Assembly (NCBI RefSeq): GCF_000422585.1
Contig: NZ_AUGI01000035.1
Location: 1-64,000 of the forward strand
Reading direction: 5' to 3'
DNA: 64,000 bases
From: Hugenholtzia roseola DSM 9546
GTDB lineage: Bacteria > Bacteroidota > Bacteroidia > Cytophagales > Bernardetiaceae
The translations under genes and the position numbers were made by a program. Positions 24,702 to 33,387 of the stretch are shown one piece after another. The notes beneath the pieces were generated by a model. That model was not told the DNA's origin. It made no database searches and saw only the letters and a program-made list of their open reading frames with translations. Each line of letters begins with the position of its first letter. Within the stretch, counting starts at the first letter, position 1.

Positions 24702-25187
24702 TTATTTTTGCCAATTATTAAAAATAATTTGTCCGATATTTTCGGGTTGAAAATATGCCATCTGTGCAAATTCCTCGTCTGCCAAATTTTGTAGGGAAAA
24801 AACGCTATCAGGGTGGTCGGCGTTGGGGCGCAAACGCAGGAAGTCGGCAGGCAGCACTTCAAAGAAACGCTCAAAAATCAGGGTCAGGTCTTCGCCTTCG
24901 GTGTAGGCTTGCTTGTGCAGTGGCAAATTGACGAAGGCTACAAGGGCAAAATCGCGATGGCAAAGCACGCCCATTTGTCGTTTGTCGCGCTCGAAGAGGG
25001 CAAAATGAAAGTTGAAGGGCGGCATTTGTTGGTAGAGTTCCAAAAGTTGCCAGCGCGAAACTAATAAGGCACTGCGCTCGAAATCCTGCCAAGTAGCCGA
25101 AACGATTGTGGTCGGATTTGGGCTTTTATTCGTACTTTTGCTTTCGCTGGGGGCAAAACCTGTGATGCCGCGCGGTAATTTTTTCAT
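24702..25187 (-). CDS. Hypothetical protein, first gene of the DUF429 run
   Basis: A 161-residue cytosolic protein with no family I recognise. It begins with a basic, serine/asparagine-rich tail (MKKLPRGITGFAPSESK), then a mixed alpha/beta region. The ATG at 25187 follows a TAnnTTTG box at 25206-25213. The DUF429 gene starts 11 bases after its stop. It may be related to DUF1795-like or histidine-kinase-accessory small proteins, but nothing visible supports that. Confidence 0.65.
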   Translation of the reverse strand: MKKLPRGITGFAPSESKSTNKSPNPTTIVSATWQDFERSALLVSRWQLLELYQQMPPFNFHFALFERDKRQMGVLCHRDFALVAFVNLPLHKQAYTEGEDLTLIFERFFEVLPADFLRLRPNADHPDSVFSLQNLADEEFAQMAYFQPENIGQIIFNNWQK

Positions 25188-25205
25188 CTTCTTTGATTTT
25201 AAGGA

Positions 25206-25213
25206 CAAAACTA
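25206..25213 (-). promoter_or_regulatory. -7 box of the DUF429 operon
   Basis: TAGTTTTG on the minus strand matches TAnnTTTG, 18 bp upstream of the ATG at 25187. A TTTG lies about 25 bp further upstream. Confidence 0.4.
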
Positions 25214-25298
25214 CAATTTTTAGCGGATAGTTTAGCTGCAAAGGTTTTTCTTTTTAGTTTTCTATTGTATTGAAAAATATCCTACTCCTTTCCAAGAT

Positions 25299-28200
25299 AT
25301 GACCATTATGTTTCCAAAATCTTTTCTTTTTTTGCTTTCTTTGCTTCTACTTTGTACTTTTTCACTTTCTTCTGTGAAGGCACAAAAGGCGGCGCAAGAC
25401 GACATAGAGGCTGAAAAAGCCCTACATGCGCATTGGCAGGGCAGCCAAACGGAAATAGATTCGCTTGTAGGCTATTGGCAGTGGGCAGTCCAAACCGCGC
25501 AACTTTTGCCCCAAAGTGCCTTATGGGAAGCCAAAACAGAAGCACTCTTTCAAACCGATTCTATACTTGCACAGGCAAAAGAGCAGCGTGAGATTCGGAA
25601 AAAAATAGCCGAAATTGCATTTTGGGCAAACTTTACAGGACGCAGCCCAAAGATGACCGCCCAACTTGGCGAGGCAGAGAGCCAACGGTGGCTTTTTATT
25701 TGGGAACAACTCTATTATCAGCCCCAAACGGCACAGGATAGTTTGGCAGTTTGGCAGAATTACATAGAAAGCGAAATTGCACCGAAGGCACGCCCTTTTT
25801 TTAGAACAGTCTGGGCGTATGCGCAAAATGATTCCCTCGCCTTGAAAACTTTTGCCGCCCAACCTTTGGAAAGTGTAAAAATATGGAGTTGGTATCTCTA
25901 CCTACGTCTTTGCCAACAAAAAGACAACCATTTTTTTAGTAAAAATACGGAAGAGATGGCTGCCTTCGAAGCCCAAAGCCAACGCATTTATTGTTATCAT
26001 TCACGCATTTACGATTATTTTAATTCGCAATATTTCAACAAAAAAGACTTCAAAAAAGCCCAATACTACCTACAAAAAGGCTTAGAAGCGCGTCAGGCGT
26101 ATCTCTATCAGGGTGCGCAGGCAGATGAGCTATTCGCTGCCAGTGCCATCAGCTTGGCTTCTTTTTCTTTGATGAATAAAAACAACAAAGAAGCACTTAT
26201 TTTATTAAAACAAGCTGAAAAACATTGGAAAGAACTTGAAGCGCGAAAGTTAGTGGTAGAAAGTCGCCTCTATCCTGTTTGGGACAATTTCGGAACGGCT
26301 TATTTTCAGTTGCAAAGATACGAACAGGCTATTTTTTACTTCGAAAAGTGCTATCTTACAGAAAAAAAATCGCTCGATTTGATGCGAAAATTGGGACTTG
26401 CCTATCTATACCGCAAGCAAGAAAACAAAGCCCTCGATATGCTCACTCAATACACAGAGGCTGCCGAAAAAGAGAAAGGAAAAAAGGATTTGCTCACCGC
26501 AGAGGCTTATAGCGAAATGGCTCGCTTTTATCGCCACACAGGAAATAGCGAAAAAACCATAGAATGGACTTGGAAAGCCGAACAGATTTTAAACCAAAAT
26601 CAGACACATAAAGACTATGCCAGCCGTGCAGCCGTCAATTATCAGATGGCGGGCAATGCACTTTTAGACCAAATGAAGCCCAAAGAGGCACTGCAATATT
26701 TTCACAAAGCCTTAGCCCTGAAAGAAAAACAAAATTCTAATAAAAAAAGTAGTTCTTTTATCAATTTAGCCATTGCGCACCGCCAAGCCGCTCAATACGA
26801 TTCTGCCATCTGGTACTACCACCAAGCCCTTACTTTGGAACGCAACAATCCTACCGAATTAAGTAAGACCTATAACAATTTGGCACTTGCCCATCAGCAT
26901 GCGGCACGCTACGATTCCGCCCTCCTCTATCTCGATTCGGCTCTATTTGCACACCAGCAAACTTCTCACAAACCCATTTCGGTTCTTATCAACCTATATA
27001 ATAATTTTGGCGAACTTCATCTAATTTTAAAAAACTACCAAAAGGCACGCCAGTATTTGCTTTTGGCAGAAAAAATAAATTTGGAAAATGCCAATAAAGA
27101 AGACTTTTTTTATGAAAATAGGCTTATTCCTGCTTTTAGTATAGATTTGCTTATCACCACTTGGCGAAAGTTGGCTTATTTGCCCTACCTCGAAGAAGCC
27201 GCCCTTACCGATTTAGAACAGAGTTTGCAACGCTATTACGCCTTAGATAGCCTTTTGGAAACCGAACGCCGTTATGCAGAAAGACAGAGCGATAAGATTC
27301 GGCAGGTAAAGCAAGGGTATGAAATTTTACAAAATGCACTCCTTCTAAGCCTTACACTCTATCAAAAAAGCGAACAAGAAAAATACCTAAGCGATATTTT
27401 CTACTTTTTAGAAAGGCAGAAAGCCTTAGTTTTGTGGGAAAGTCTTTCGGAAGAAGACGCAAAAAAATCGTACCTTTCGCCTCAAATCTTACATCAGGAA
27501 CAAGACCTCAAACAAGAAATCGCTTACCTAAAAAGTAGCCTAAGAAACTACCAAGCCGACGATACAGAAGGCATTGCCCTAAAACAAAAGTTGGTTGCCC
27601 TCAATCACGAGTACGACCGTTTTCGCAACACCCATTTGGCACAAAATCCCGCCTATCAAAACTACCTTCGCCAAGCCGAGCAGCGTTTGGAATGGCAACA
27701 AGTGGAAACGCTTTTAGGGCATCAGGAGGCTTTATTGAACTACGCACTTTTAGAAAATCAAGTTTTGGTGTTTGCTATAAAAAAAGGTAGCGTCAAAATT
27801 TTTACCACCCCCATAGACTCCACTTTTACCCTGCAAATCGAAACTTTCAATAAAATGTTGGCAAAGGGAGCGAATATAGACGATTATTGCTCACAGTCAA
27901 GCCTTTTATACAAGCACCTTTTCGCGCCTCTGACCGACTTTTTAAAAAATACACAACAAATTATCTTGATTAGTGAAGGCTATTTACAACAACTACCTTT
28001 TGAAAGCCTACTTCGTCCTGCCGCCGACTCAAAGGCAGAGCAGGAAACTATCACCTATGCACAGTTGCCCTACTTATTGTATGATTATGCTTTTAGTTAT
28101 CATTATTCGGCTAAATTATGGCATAAAACACGCCTTGAATCATTCATCAATCAGCCCTTTGAAAACGCAAATTGGGTAGGCTTTGCACCCGTTTTCAAGG

Positions 28201-28769
28201 CAATGGAAGACGGTGAAAATCAGCGTGAGGCAATAGCGGCATTGCCCTTTACCGAAATTGAGGTAGCAGAAATTGGGAAAAAATTTAGAAAAACACAAAT
28301 TTTCTTACATCAGCAGGCGAGCAAGGAAAATTTTATAGCCTTAGCGTCTAAGGCGAATATTTTACACGTCGCAACTCACAGCGAATCCTTCAAAAAAGAC
28401 CCTGCACGCTCTTATCTACTCTTTTGGCAGGGCGAAAAACTCTACGCCGATGAGCTATTTAGCATGCAGATGCAGACCGAATTGCTGGTTTTGAGCAGTT
28501 GTCGTTCGGGCATGGGCGAGGTTGCCTTAGGCGAAGGCGTGCTTTCTCTGGCGCACTACTTTGTGCAGGCGGGCAATCGCAACCTACTCTACGCACTTTG
28601 GAACATCAGCGACCAACCAACGCAAATGCTGATGGTAGCCTTTTATAGGCATCTCGAAACAAGTAGCTCTTATGCAGAGGCACTTCAAAAAGCCAAAATA
28701 GAACTTTTGCAGCAGCAAAAAACGGTACTACCCAAATTTTGGGCAGGTTTTATTTTGGTAGGCAGGTAG
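25299..28769 (+). CDS. Secreted TPR-CHAT protein (caspase-like)
   Basis: A 1156-residue protein. A signal peptide (FLFLLSLLLLCTFSLSS, cleavage near KAQ) is followed by about 700 residues of TPR repeats, for example around 330-370 and 480-600. A coiled region then leads to a C-terminal CHAT domain. The caspase-like dyad is present: His1023 or His1027 in HVATH and Cys1068 in SSCRSG, followed by EGVLSLAHYFVQAGNRNLLY. CHAT proteases of clan CD are usually cytosolic, so an exported one is notable. Start codons at 25299 and 25308 are equally good. It is convergent with porX, 30 bp apart. Confidence 0.85.
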   Translation: MTIMFPKSFLFLLSLLLLCTFSLSSVKAQKAAQDDIEAEKALHAHWQGSQTEIDSLVGYWQWAVQTAQLLPQSALWEAKTEALFQTDSILAQAKEQREIRKKIAEIAFWANFTGRSPKMTAQLGEAESQRWLFIWEQLYYQPQTAQDSLAVWQNYIESEIAPKARPFFRTVWAYAQNDSLALKTFAAQPLESVKIWSWYLYLRLCQQKDNHFFSKNTEEMAAFEAQSQRIYCYHSRIYDYFNSQYFNKKDFKKAQYYLQKGLEARQAYLYQGAQADELFAASAISLASFSLMNKNNKEALILLKQAEKHWKELEARKLVVESRLYPVWDNFGTAYFQLQRYEQAIFYFEKCYLTEKKSLDLMRKLGLAYLYRKQENKALDMLTQYTEAAEKEKGKKDLLTAEAYSEMARFYRHTGNSEKTIEWTWKAEQILNQNQTHKDYASRAAVNYQMAGNALLDQMKPKEALQYFHKALALKEKQNSNKKSSSFINLAIAHRQAAQYDSAIWYYHQALTLERNNPTELSKTYNNLALAHQHAARYDSALLYLDSALFAHQQTSHKPISVLINLYNNFGELHLILKNYQKARQYLLLAEKINLENANKEDFFYENRLIPAFSIDLLITTWRKLAYLPYLEEAALTDLEQSLQRYYALDSLLETERRYAERQSDKIRQVKQGYEILQNALLLSLTLYQKSEQEKYLSDIFYFLERQKALVLWESLSEEDAKKSYLSPQILHQEQDLKQEIAYLKSSLRNYQADDTEGIALKQKLVALNHEYDRFRNTHLAQNPAYQNYLRQAEQRLEWQQVETLLGHQEALLNYALLENQVLVFAIKKGSVKIFTTPIDSTFTLQIETFNKMLAKGANIDDYCSQSSLLYKHLFAPLTDFLKNTQQIILISEGYLQQLPFESLLRPAADSKAEQETITYAQLPYLLYDYAFSYHYSAKLWHKTRLESFINQPFENANWVGFAPVFKAMEDGENQREAIAALPFTEIEVAEIGKKFRKTQIFLHQQASKENFIALASKANILHVATHSESFKKDPARSYLLFWQGEKLYADELFSMQMQTELLVLSSCRSGMGEVALGEGVLSLAHYFVQAGNRNLLYALWNISDQPTQMLMVAFYRHLETSSSYAEALQKAKIELLQQQKTVLPKFWAGFILVGR

Positions 28770-28799
28770 CAGCAAGTCTTAGGACTAAAATCGCTACCT

Positions 28800-30371
28800 C
28801 TACTTTTTGGGTTCTAACTCTATAAAAGGAATAATCATTTCTTCCATCGAAACGCCCCCATGCTGAAAAGTATCCTTGTAATATTTTACGTAGTGATTGT
28901 AATTATTGGGGTAGGCAAAGAAATAATCTTCGGTTGCGAAGACGTAAGTAGAAGAAAGATTTTGTTTGGGCAGGAAAAAGTCGTCAGGATTTTTGGCTAC
29001 AAAGACATTTTTGGGATTATAGTTCAAATTTTTCCCTTGTTTGTAACGCAAATTTGTATTTGTGTTTCTATCGCCAATAATCTTGTAAGGTCTTTGCGTG
29101 CGGATTGTACCATGGTCGGTGGTAATGATAAGCGAAGCCCCTTGTTCGGCAATCTTACGCAACATATCCCAAAGTGGCGAATGTAAAAACCAAGATTTGG
29201 TTACTGAGCGGTAGGCAGCCTCGTCGGGTGCAAGTTCGCGCACAAAGGCAGTGTCGGTACGCGCATGTGAGAGCATATCGACAAAATTATAGACCAAAAC
29301 ATTGAGTTTGTTTGCCAATAAGTGCGAAAACTTATCTACTAATTCTTTTCCTTGTTGGTTTTTTAAAATTTTATGATAACTACTCTTGATTTTTTCCAAG
29401 CCCAAGTCTTCCATTTGAAACTTTAAAAAGTCGGCTTCATACAAGTTTTTGCCGCCCTCTTCGTTGTCGTCTGTCCAATGGTCGGGGTAATATTCGGCAA
29501 TGTCAGAAGGGAGCAGCCCTGCAAAGATGGCATTTCGCGCAAAAGCCGTAGTAGTCGGTAGGATAGAGCAATAAATTTTTTCCTCACTCACGTTGAAGTA
29601 TTCGGTAAGGAGCGGCTCTAAAATCTTCCACTGGTCGTAGCGCAGGTTGTCAATCAGGATAAAAAAAAGTGGCTTTTCCTGTTTTTCGGAAAGACGTGGA
29701 AAGACCCATTTCTGCAAAAGTTGATGCGAAAGCAAGGGCGCGTCTTGCGGAGGTGCGTCCTCTTCGAGCCAATCTTGATAGTGTTGCTCGATGAATTTGG
29801 CAAAATTGACGTTGGCTTCGCTTTTTTGCGCCTCCAAGACGGTCTTCATGCTCTGATTTTCGGTATTTTCAATTTCCAATTCCCAAAAGGTGAGCTTTTT
29901 ATAGATTTCTACCCAGCCTTCAAAGTCGAGGGTTTCAGAAAAGGCAAGGGAGATATTTCTAAAATCTTGCTGATAGCTTAGGTTTGTTTTTTCAGTTACT
30001 AAACGCTTTTTGTCTAATATTTTTTTGATGGAAAGCAAAATTTGATTCGGATTGACAGGTTTGATGAGATAATCCGAAATTTTAGCACCAATGGCATCTT
30101 CCATGATATGCTCCTCCTCACTTTTGGTTATCATCACGACAGGCAAGTTGGGGCGCAGCGTCTTGATTTCGGCTAAGGCTTCCAAGCCCGAAAGCCCCGG
30201 CATGTTTTCGTCTAAAAAGATAAGGTCGTAATAATTTTTTTCACACATTTCCACTGCCTCGTGTCCATTATTGACGGGCGTAACTTGATAGCCTTTTTTT
30301 TCTAAAAATAAGATATGGGGTTTGAGCAAATCTATTTCGTCGTCTGCCCAAAGAATGTGATAAGTCTGCAT
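28800..30371 (-). CDS. porX: PorX, T9SS response regulator with PglZ domain
   Basis: A 523-residue two-domain regulator. The CheY-like receiver (1-125) has the acidic pair ADDE, phosphoacceptor Asp54 in LIFLDENMPG, conserved Thr (MITKSEEE) and Lys (YLIKPVN). A helical linker leads to a C-terminal PglZ/alkaline-phosphatase-type domain with FFILIDNLRYDQW, LPTTTAFARNAIFAG, ITTDHGT and FQHGGVSMEEM metal-ligand motifs. PorX with sensor PorY controls type IX secretion genes, and PglZ acts as a phosphodiesterase on oligonucleotides. I start at the ATG at 30371. The in-frame TTG at 30377 is less likely. PorY is not in the window. Confidence 0.92.
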   Translation of the reverse strand: MQTYHILWADDEIDLLKPHILFLEKKGYQVTPVNNGHEAVEMCEKNYYDLIFLDENMPGLSGLEALAEIKTLRPNLPVVMITKSEEEHIMEDAIGAKISDYLIKPVNPNQILLSIKKILDKKRLVTEKTNLSYQQDFRNISLAFSETLDFEGWVEIYKKLTFWELEIENTENQSMKTVLEAQKSEANVNFAKFIEQHYQDWLEEDAPPQDAPLLSHQLLQKWVFPRLSEKQEKPLFFILIDNLRYDQWKILEPLLTEYFNVSEEKIYCSILPTTTAFARNAIFAGLLPSDIAEYYPDHWTDDNEEGGKNLYEADFLKFQMEDLGLEKIKSSYHKILKNQQGKELVDKFSHLLANKLNVLVYNFVDMLSHARTDTAFVRELAPDEAAYRSVTKSWFLHSPLWDMLRKIAEQGASLIITTDHGTIRTQRPYKIIGDRNTNTNLRYKQGKNLNYNPKNVFVAKNPDDFFLPKQNLSSTYVFATEDYFFAYPNNYNHYVKYYKDTFQHGGVSMEEMIIPFIELEPKK

Positions 30372-30429
30372 AGTCAAGAATGATAGCGGAAAAAGAGAAG
30401 AATAATTTTAAAACTGTGTTATTTAGAAA

Positions 30430-30465
30430 CAAGAAACCTTCAAGGGTACATTTTCCCCTTGAAGG
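30430..30465 (-). terminator. Terminator after the lipoprotein gene
   Basis: CCTTCAAGGG (30437-30446) pairs with CCCTTGAAGG (30456-30465), and the minus strand continues with a T-rich TTTCTTGTTT. It lies between the lipoprotein stop and porX. Confidence 0.7.
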
Positions 30466-30487
30466 CTGCCGCGCTATCAGAAAAAGA

Positions 30488-31054
30488 TTATTTCTGACGG
30501 GTCATGCGCGAATTAAATGTGCCGCGCTTTATGTCAAATTGTTGGGTTGTCGTAACGACACTGTCGCGCCCTGTCGAGTCGTCGCCGATACGAATGGTGT
30601 CGCTTACCGAGCTTTCAAAAGCAAATTCAAACGTGCCTTCTACAAAAAACTGCAAGGCAGTATCTAATTGCGCAACGGCTACGGTGCCATTGTCGCCGAT
30701 TACGCCACCTGCATTGCCACTTGTGTAGTAGGCTTCTGCATTAGACCATGTGGAATCTAAAATTCCCACCGAAAAAGAGGAGATAGCAGGGTTTGGGATT
30801 CGCAAAACTACGCGCGTTTCCTCACCCAAAGCACGCGAAATGCCTACCACTTCTAAAAGAGTGCGTGTAGAATCGATGCGAACCCATCGCGCACTGACAT
30901 CACGTGCCTGCCAATAGGCAGTATCGCCGATATAGCCTTCCATAAAGCCATAAACGGGCGCAGGGTTGTCGTCGCCTGTGTCAGGTTGGCAACTGGTAGT
31001 GATGCCTAAGGCAAGAAAGGCAAAAAATAAGACAAACGTCGGTAAATATTTCAT
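30488..31054 (-). CDS. Predicted lipoprotein (DUF6252-like)
   Basis: A 188-residue protein with a leader ending in a lipobox at Cys22 (ITTSC), so it is probably membrane-anchored. The mature part is beta-rich: FMEGYIGDTAYWQA, TRVVLRIPNPAISS and TGRDSVVTTTQQFDIKRGTF resemble DUF6252-type Bacteroidota lipoproteins of unknown function. It is followed downstream by a terminator, and the barrel gene lies 64 bp upstream on the same strand, so the two may form one transcript. Confidence 0.72.
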   Translation of the reverse strand: MKYLPTFVLFFAFLALGITTSCQPDTGDDNPAPVYGFMEGYIGDTAYWQARDVSARWVRIDSTRTLLEVVGISRALGEETRVVLRIPNPAISSFSVGILDSTWSNAEAYYTSGNAGGVIGDNGTVAVAQLDTALQFFVEGTFEFAFESSVSDTIRIGDDSTGRDSVVTTTQQFDIKRGTFNSRMTRQK

Positions 31055-31118
31055 AATTTTCTAAAATTACTTAGAGGGCTTTTGGATAGTTTCGAGCAGG
31101 AAAGAAAGGCAATAGGGC

Positions 31119-31817
31119 TTATCTGCCACCTCCCAAAGGGATACGCACACCTAAGTTTGCCTGCCAAAAGTGATGCACGTGTGGCTCATAAATGGTTACG
31201 TCTGAAACGTAGTCTTTGATGCGATAAGAGTACGAACCTTCGCCAAAAAGGTAGAAAGAACCTAAAAACACTTCTGCACCAATACCGCCATTGACGCTCA
31301 CAAGCCAAAACTGCACATCTTGGAAATATTCAGGTTCGGGGAAAAGGTATTCGCCTTCGCGAAACGCGCCCTTCAAACGCCAATCTATGCGATACAAGCC
31401 GCCGCTTGCGCCTAATTTGGTGTAAAAGCCGCCGCGCTGGTTGTAAGCACCCAAGAGGTAGTAGCGAAAATCGCCGCCAAATTCGAAGCCGCTATTGCGC
31501 GTCGTGATGTAGTTGGCATAGGTAAATTCGCCTTCGCGCGTGCCTAAAAACGCAGCCCCATAGATAGAAGCCGCCAATTTGTAGCTCATACCTATTTCCA
31601 AACGCCCCTCCAAACCTGCCATAGAAGGAAAATCTGCTACTTCTTTGTAGGGAAAACGCGCCTCGCCACCAATAAACTTTTGGTAACGACCGCTAAGACT
31701 TAGACTAAGTTGCGCCTCTGCCTCTTGAAGATAGCCCCAGAAAAGAGCCGCAGCAAGGACAAAAACCAAACGCCCTGACCGCAAAAAGCGATTGCGAAAA
31801 AGCTGTGAGAAGGTCAT
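31119..31817 (-). CDS. Predicted outer-membrane beta-barrel protein
   Basis: A 232-residue protein with a signal sequence (LVFVLAAALFWGYLQEAEA). The mature part alternates aromatic and small residues in strand-like units such as LSLSLSGRYQKFIGG, RYYLLGAYNQRGGFYTKLG and FYLFGEGSYSYRIKDY, and ends in ANLGVRIPLGGGR, as in small porin-like outer-membrane proteins. No specific family is recognised. A -7 box lies at 31919-31926. Confidence 0.72.
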   Translation of the reverse strand: MTFSQLFRNRFLRSGRLVFVLAAALFWGYLQEAEAQLSLSLSGRYQKFIGGEARFPYKEVADFPSMAGLEGRLEIGMSYKLAASIYGAAFLGTREGEFTYANYITTRNSGFEFGGDFRYYLLGAYNQRGGFYTKLGASGGLYRIDWRLKGAFREGEYLFPEPEYFQDVQFWLVSVNGGIGAEVFLGSFYLFGEGSYSYRIKDYVSDVTIYEPHVHHFWQANLGVRIPLGGGR

Positions 31818-32269
31818 ATATTGTTGAATTTGTTTCGTTTTGAAAGGTTATGAAGACGGCAAAATGAAAGCGAGCCAAGCAGCCTCAAAACTTGCTTCGA
31901 GCCACTTACTCCAAGTTGCAAAGATACCGAAAAACGGGGATACCGAAAAGCAGGCAGATGACTCAAAAGCACGTGCCAGTGGCGAACCAAAGGCGAAAAA
32001 GAAAGTCGGCAATAAGGGCTGATTTGTAAAAACAAAGGCAATCCGTCCTATTTCAATCGTGCCAAGTCGTACTAAATTCTACAATCCATAACGCCCTAAG
32101 CTATGCTTTTATTGAATAAGCAGCCCCCTTTTTTTAAGTTTTTTTAGGCGCAAAGTCCCGCCTCTATCCTTTCGAGCCTTTTGGAAATGAGCCTTTTATC
32201 GCCTAATTTTGCACTTTCTTTCACAAAGGTAGGAAAAGCCTTTGAAAATACGCCAAACTCCCAATCTTT
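31818..32269. other. Divergent intergenic region
   Basis: Separates the minus-strand barrel gene from the plus-strand glycosyltransferase. It holds two minus-strand TAnnTTTG boxes. The short frames inside look non-coding. Confidence 0.5.
31919..31926 (-). promoter_or_regulatory. -7 box upstream of the barrel gene
   Basis: TATCTTTG on the minus strand, about 100 bp upstream of the ATG at 31817. A second box, TACCTTTG at 32224-32231 with a TTG 22 bp upstream, points the same way from further out. Confidence 0.45.
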
Positions 32270-33385
32270 ATGAAAATCGGATACGAGGCAAAGCGCGTCT
32301 TTCACAACAAAACGGGGTTGGGAAATTATAGTCGCGATTTGATACGAATTTTAAGCCACTACTACCCCCAAAATCAATACTTTCTCTACAATCCAAAGCC
32401 TGCCAAAGAAACTTTATTTCTTTCTAATGCCCAAAATGTGCAGGAAAAATTCCCAAAAACGCGCTTTTCTAAAACTTTTTACAACCTCTGGCGACAAAAA
32501 AATATCGTTTCCGACCTCAAAAAAGACCAAATCCAACTCTTTCATGGGCTTTCAGGCGAAATTCCACAAGGCTTGCGGCGTGCCAATATCCCCACCTGCG
32601 TAACCATTCACGACCTTATTTTTTTGCGCTACCCCCAATTTTACAAAAAAATAGATGTCAAAATTAGTGAGTATAAATTTAAAAAAGCGGCAAAAGAGAG
32701 CGACCTTGTCGTAGCAATTAGCGAACAGACGAAAAGCGATATTGTCGATTTCTTTCAAATCGAACCCGAAAAAATTAAAGTCGTCTATCAGGGCTGTCGC
32801 GCCGAATTTAAAGTGCAGGCGAGTCTGGATTTTAAACAAAAAGTAATTGAAAAATATCAAATTCCACAAAATTTTCTCCTTTATGTAGGTACGATAGAAG
32901 CGCGTAAAAATGCGTTTTCTATCCTCAAAGCCATTGCAGATACCGACCTAAATTTGGTGCTTTTGGGCGGCGAAACGCCATATACGGCTCAAATGAGAGC
33001 CTACATTGCGGAAAAAAACTTACATAAGCAAGTTTTTTTCTTAAAAAATGTAAGTTCGCCCGACTTAGCAGCACTCTATCAGCAAGCCCAAATGTTTATT
33101 TACCCTTCTTTTTTCGAAGGTTTCGGAATCCCCATTATCGAGGCTTTGTATGCCAAAACGCCTGTTATTACCTCACAAGGAGGCGTTTTCCCCGAAGCAG
33201 GTGGCGAGGATAGCTTTTACATAGACCCCTATCGTGTAGAGGATTTAAAGGCTAAGATTTTCTACATTTTAGAACACCCTACCGAAGTAAAAGCACGCAC
33301 AGAACGCTCTTGGCAGTATGTTCAGCGTTTTAATGATGAAGTCATTGCACAAGAGATGCACAATCTTTATACCCAAATGATATAA
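32270..33385 (+). CDS. Glycosyltransferase family 4 protein
   Basis: A 371-residue cytosolic GT-B enzyme, of the mannosyltransferase-like branch. MKIGYEAKRVFHNKTGLGNY at the N-terminus carries the acceptor-side GxG loop. LLYVGTIEARKNAFSILKA starts the donor domain, and FFEGFGIPIIEALYAKTPVI is the E-x7-E nucleotide-sugar motif. It probably acts in surface polysaccharide or lipopolysaccharide assembly. The next glycosyltransferase starts two bases after its stop. Confidence 0.88.
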   Translation: MKIGYEAKRVFHNKTGLGNYSRDLIRILSHYYPQNQYFLYNPKPAKETLFLSNAQNVQEKFPKTRFSKTFYNLWRQKNIVSDLKKDQIQLFHGLSGEIPQGLRRANIPTCVTIHDLIFLRYPQFYKKIDVKISEYKFKKAAKESDLVVAISEQTKSDIVDFFQIEPEKIKVVYQGCRAEFKVQASLDFKQKVIEKYQIPQNFLLYVGTIEARKNAFSILKAIADTDLNLVLLGGETPYTAQMRAYIAEKNLHKQVFFLKNVSSPDLAALYQQAQMFIYPSFFEGFGIPIIEALYAKTPVITSQGGVFPEAGGEDSFYIDPYRVEDLKAKIFYILEHPTEVKARTERSWQYVQRFNDEVIAQEMHNLYTQMI

Positions 33386-33387
33386 AT

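Noticed and set aside
31814-32041. Short frames on both strands of the divergent gap
   Set aside because: Neither has a family match, and promoter boxes for the barrel gene fall inside them.
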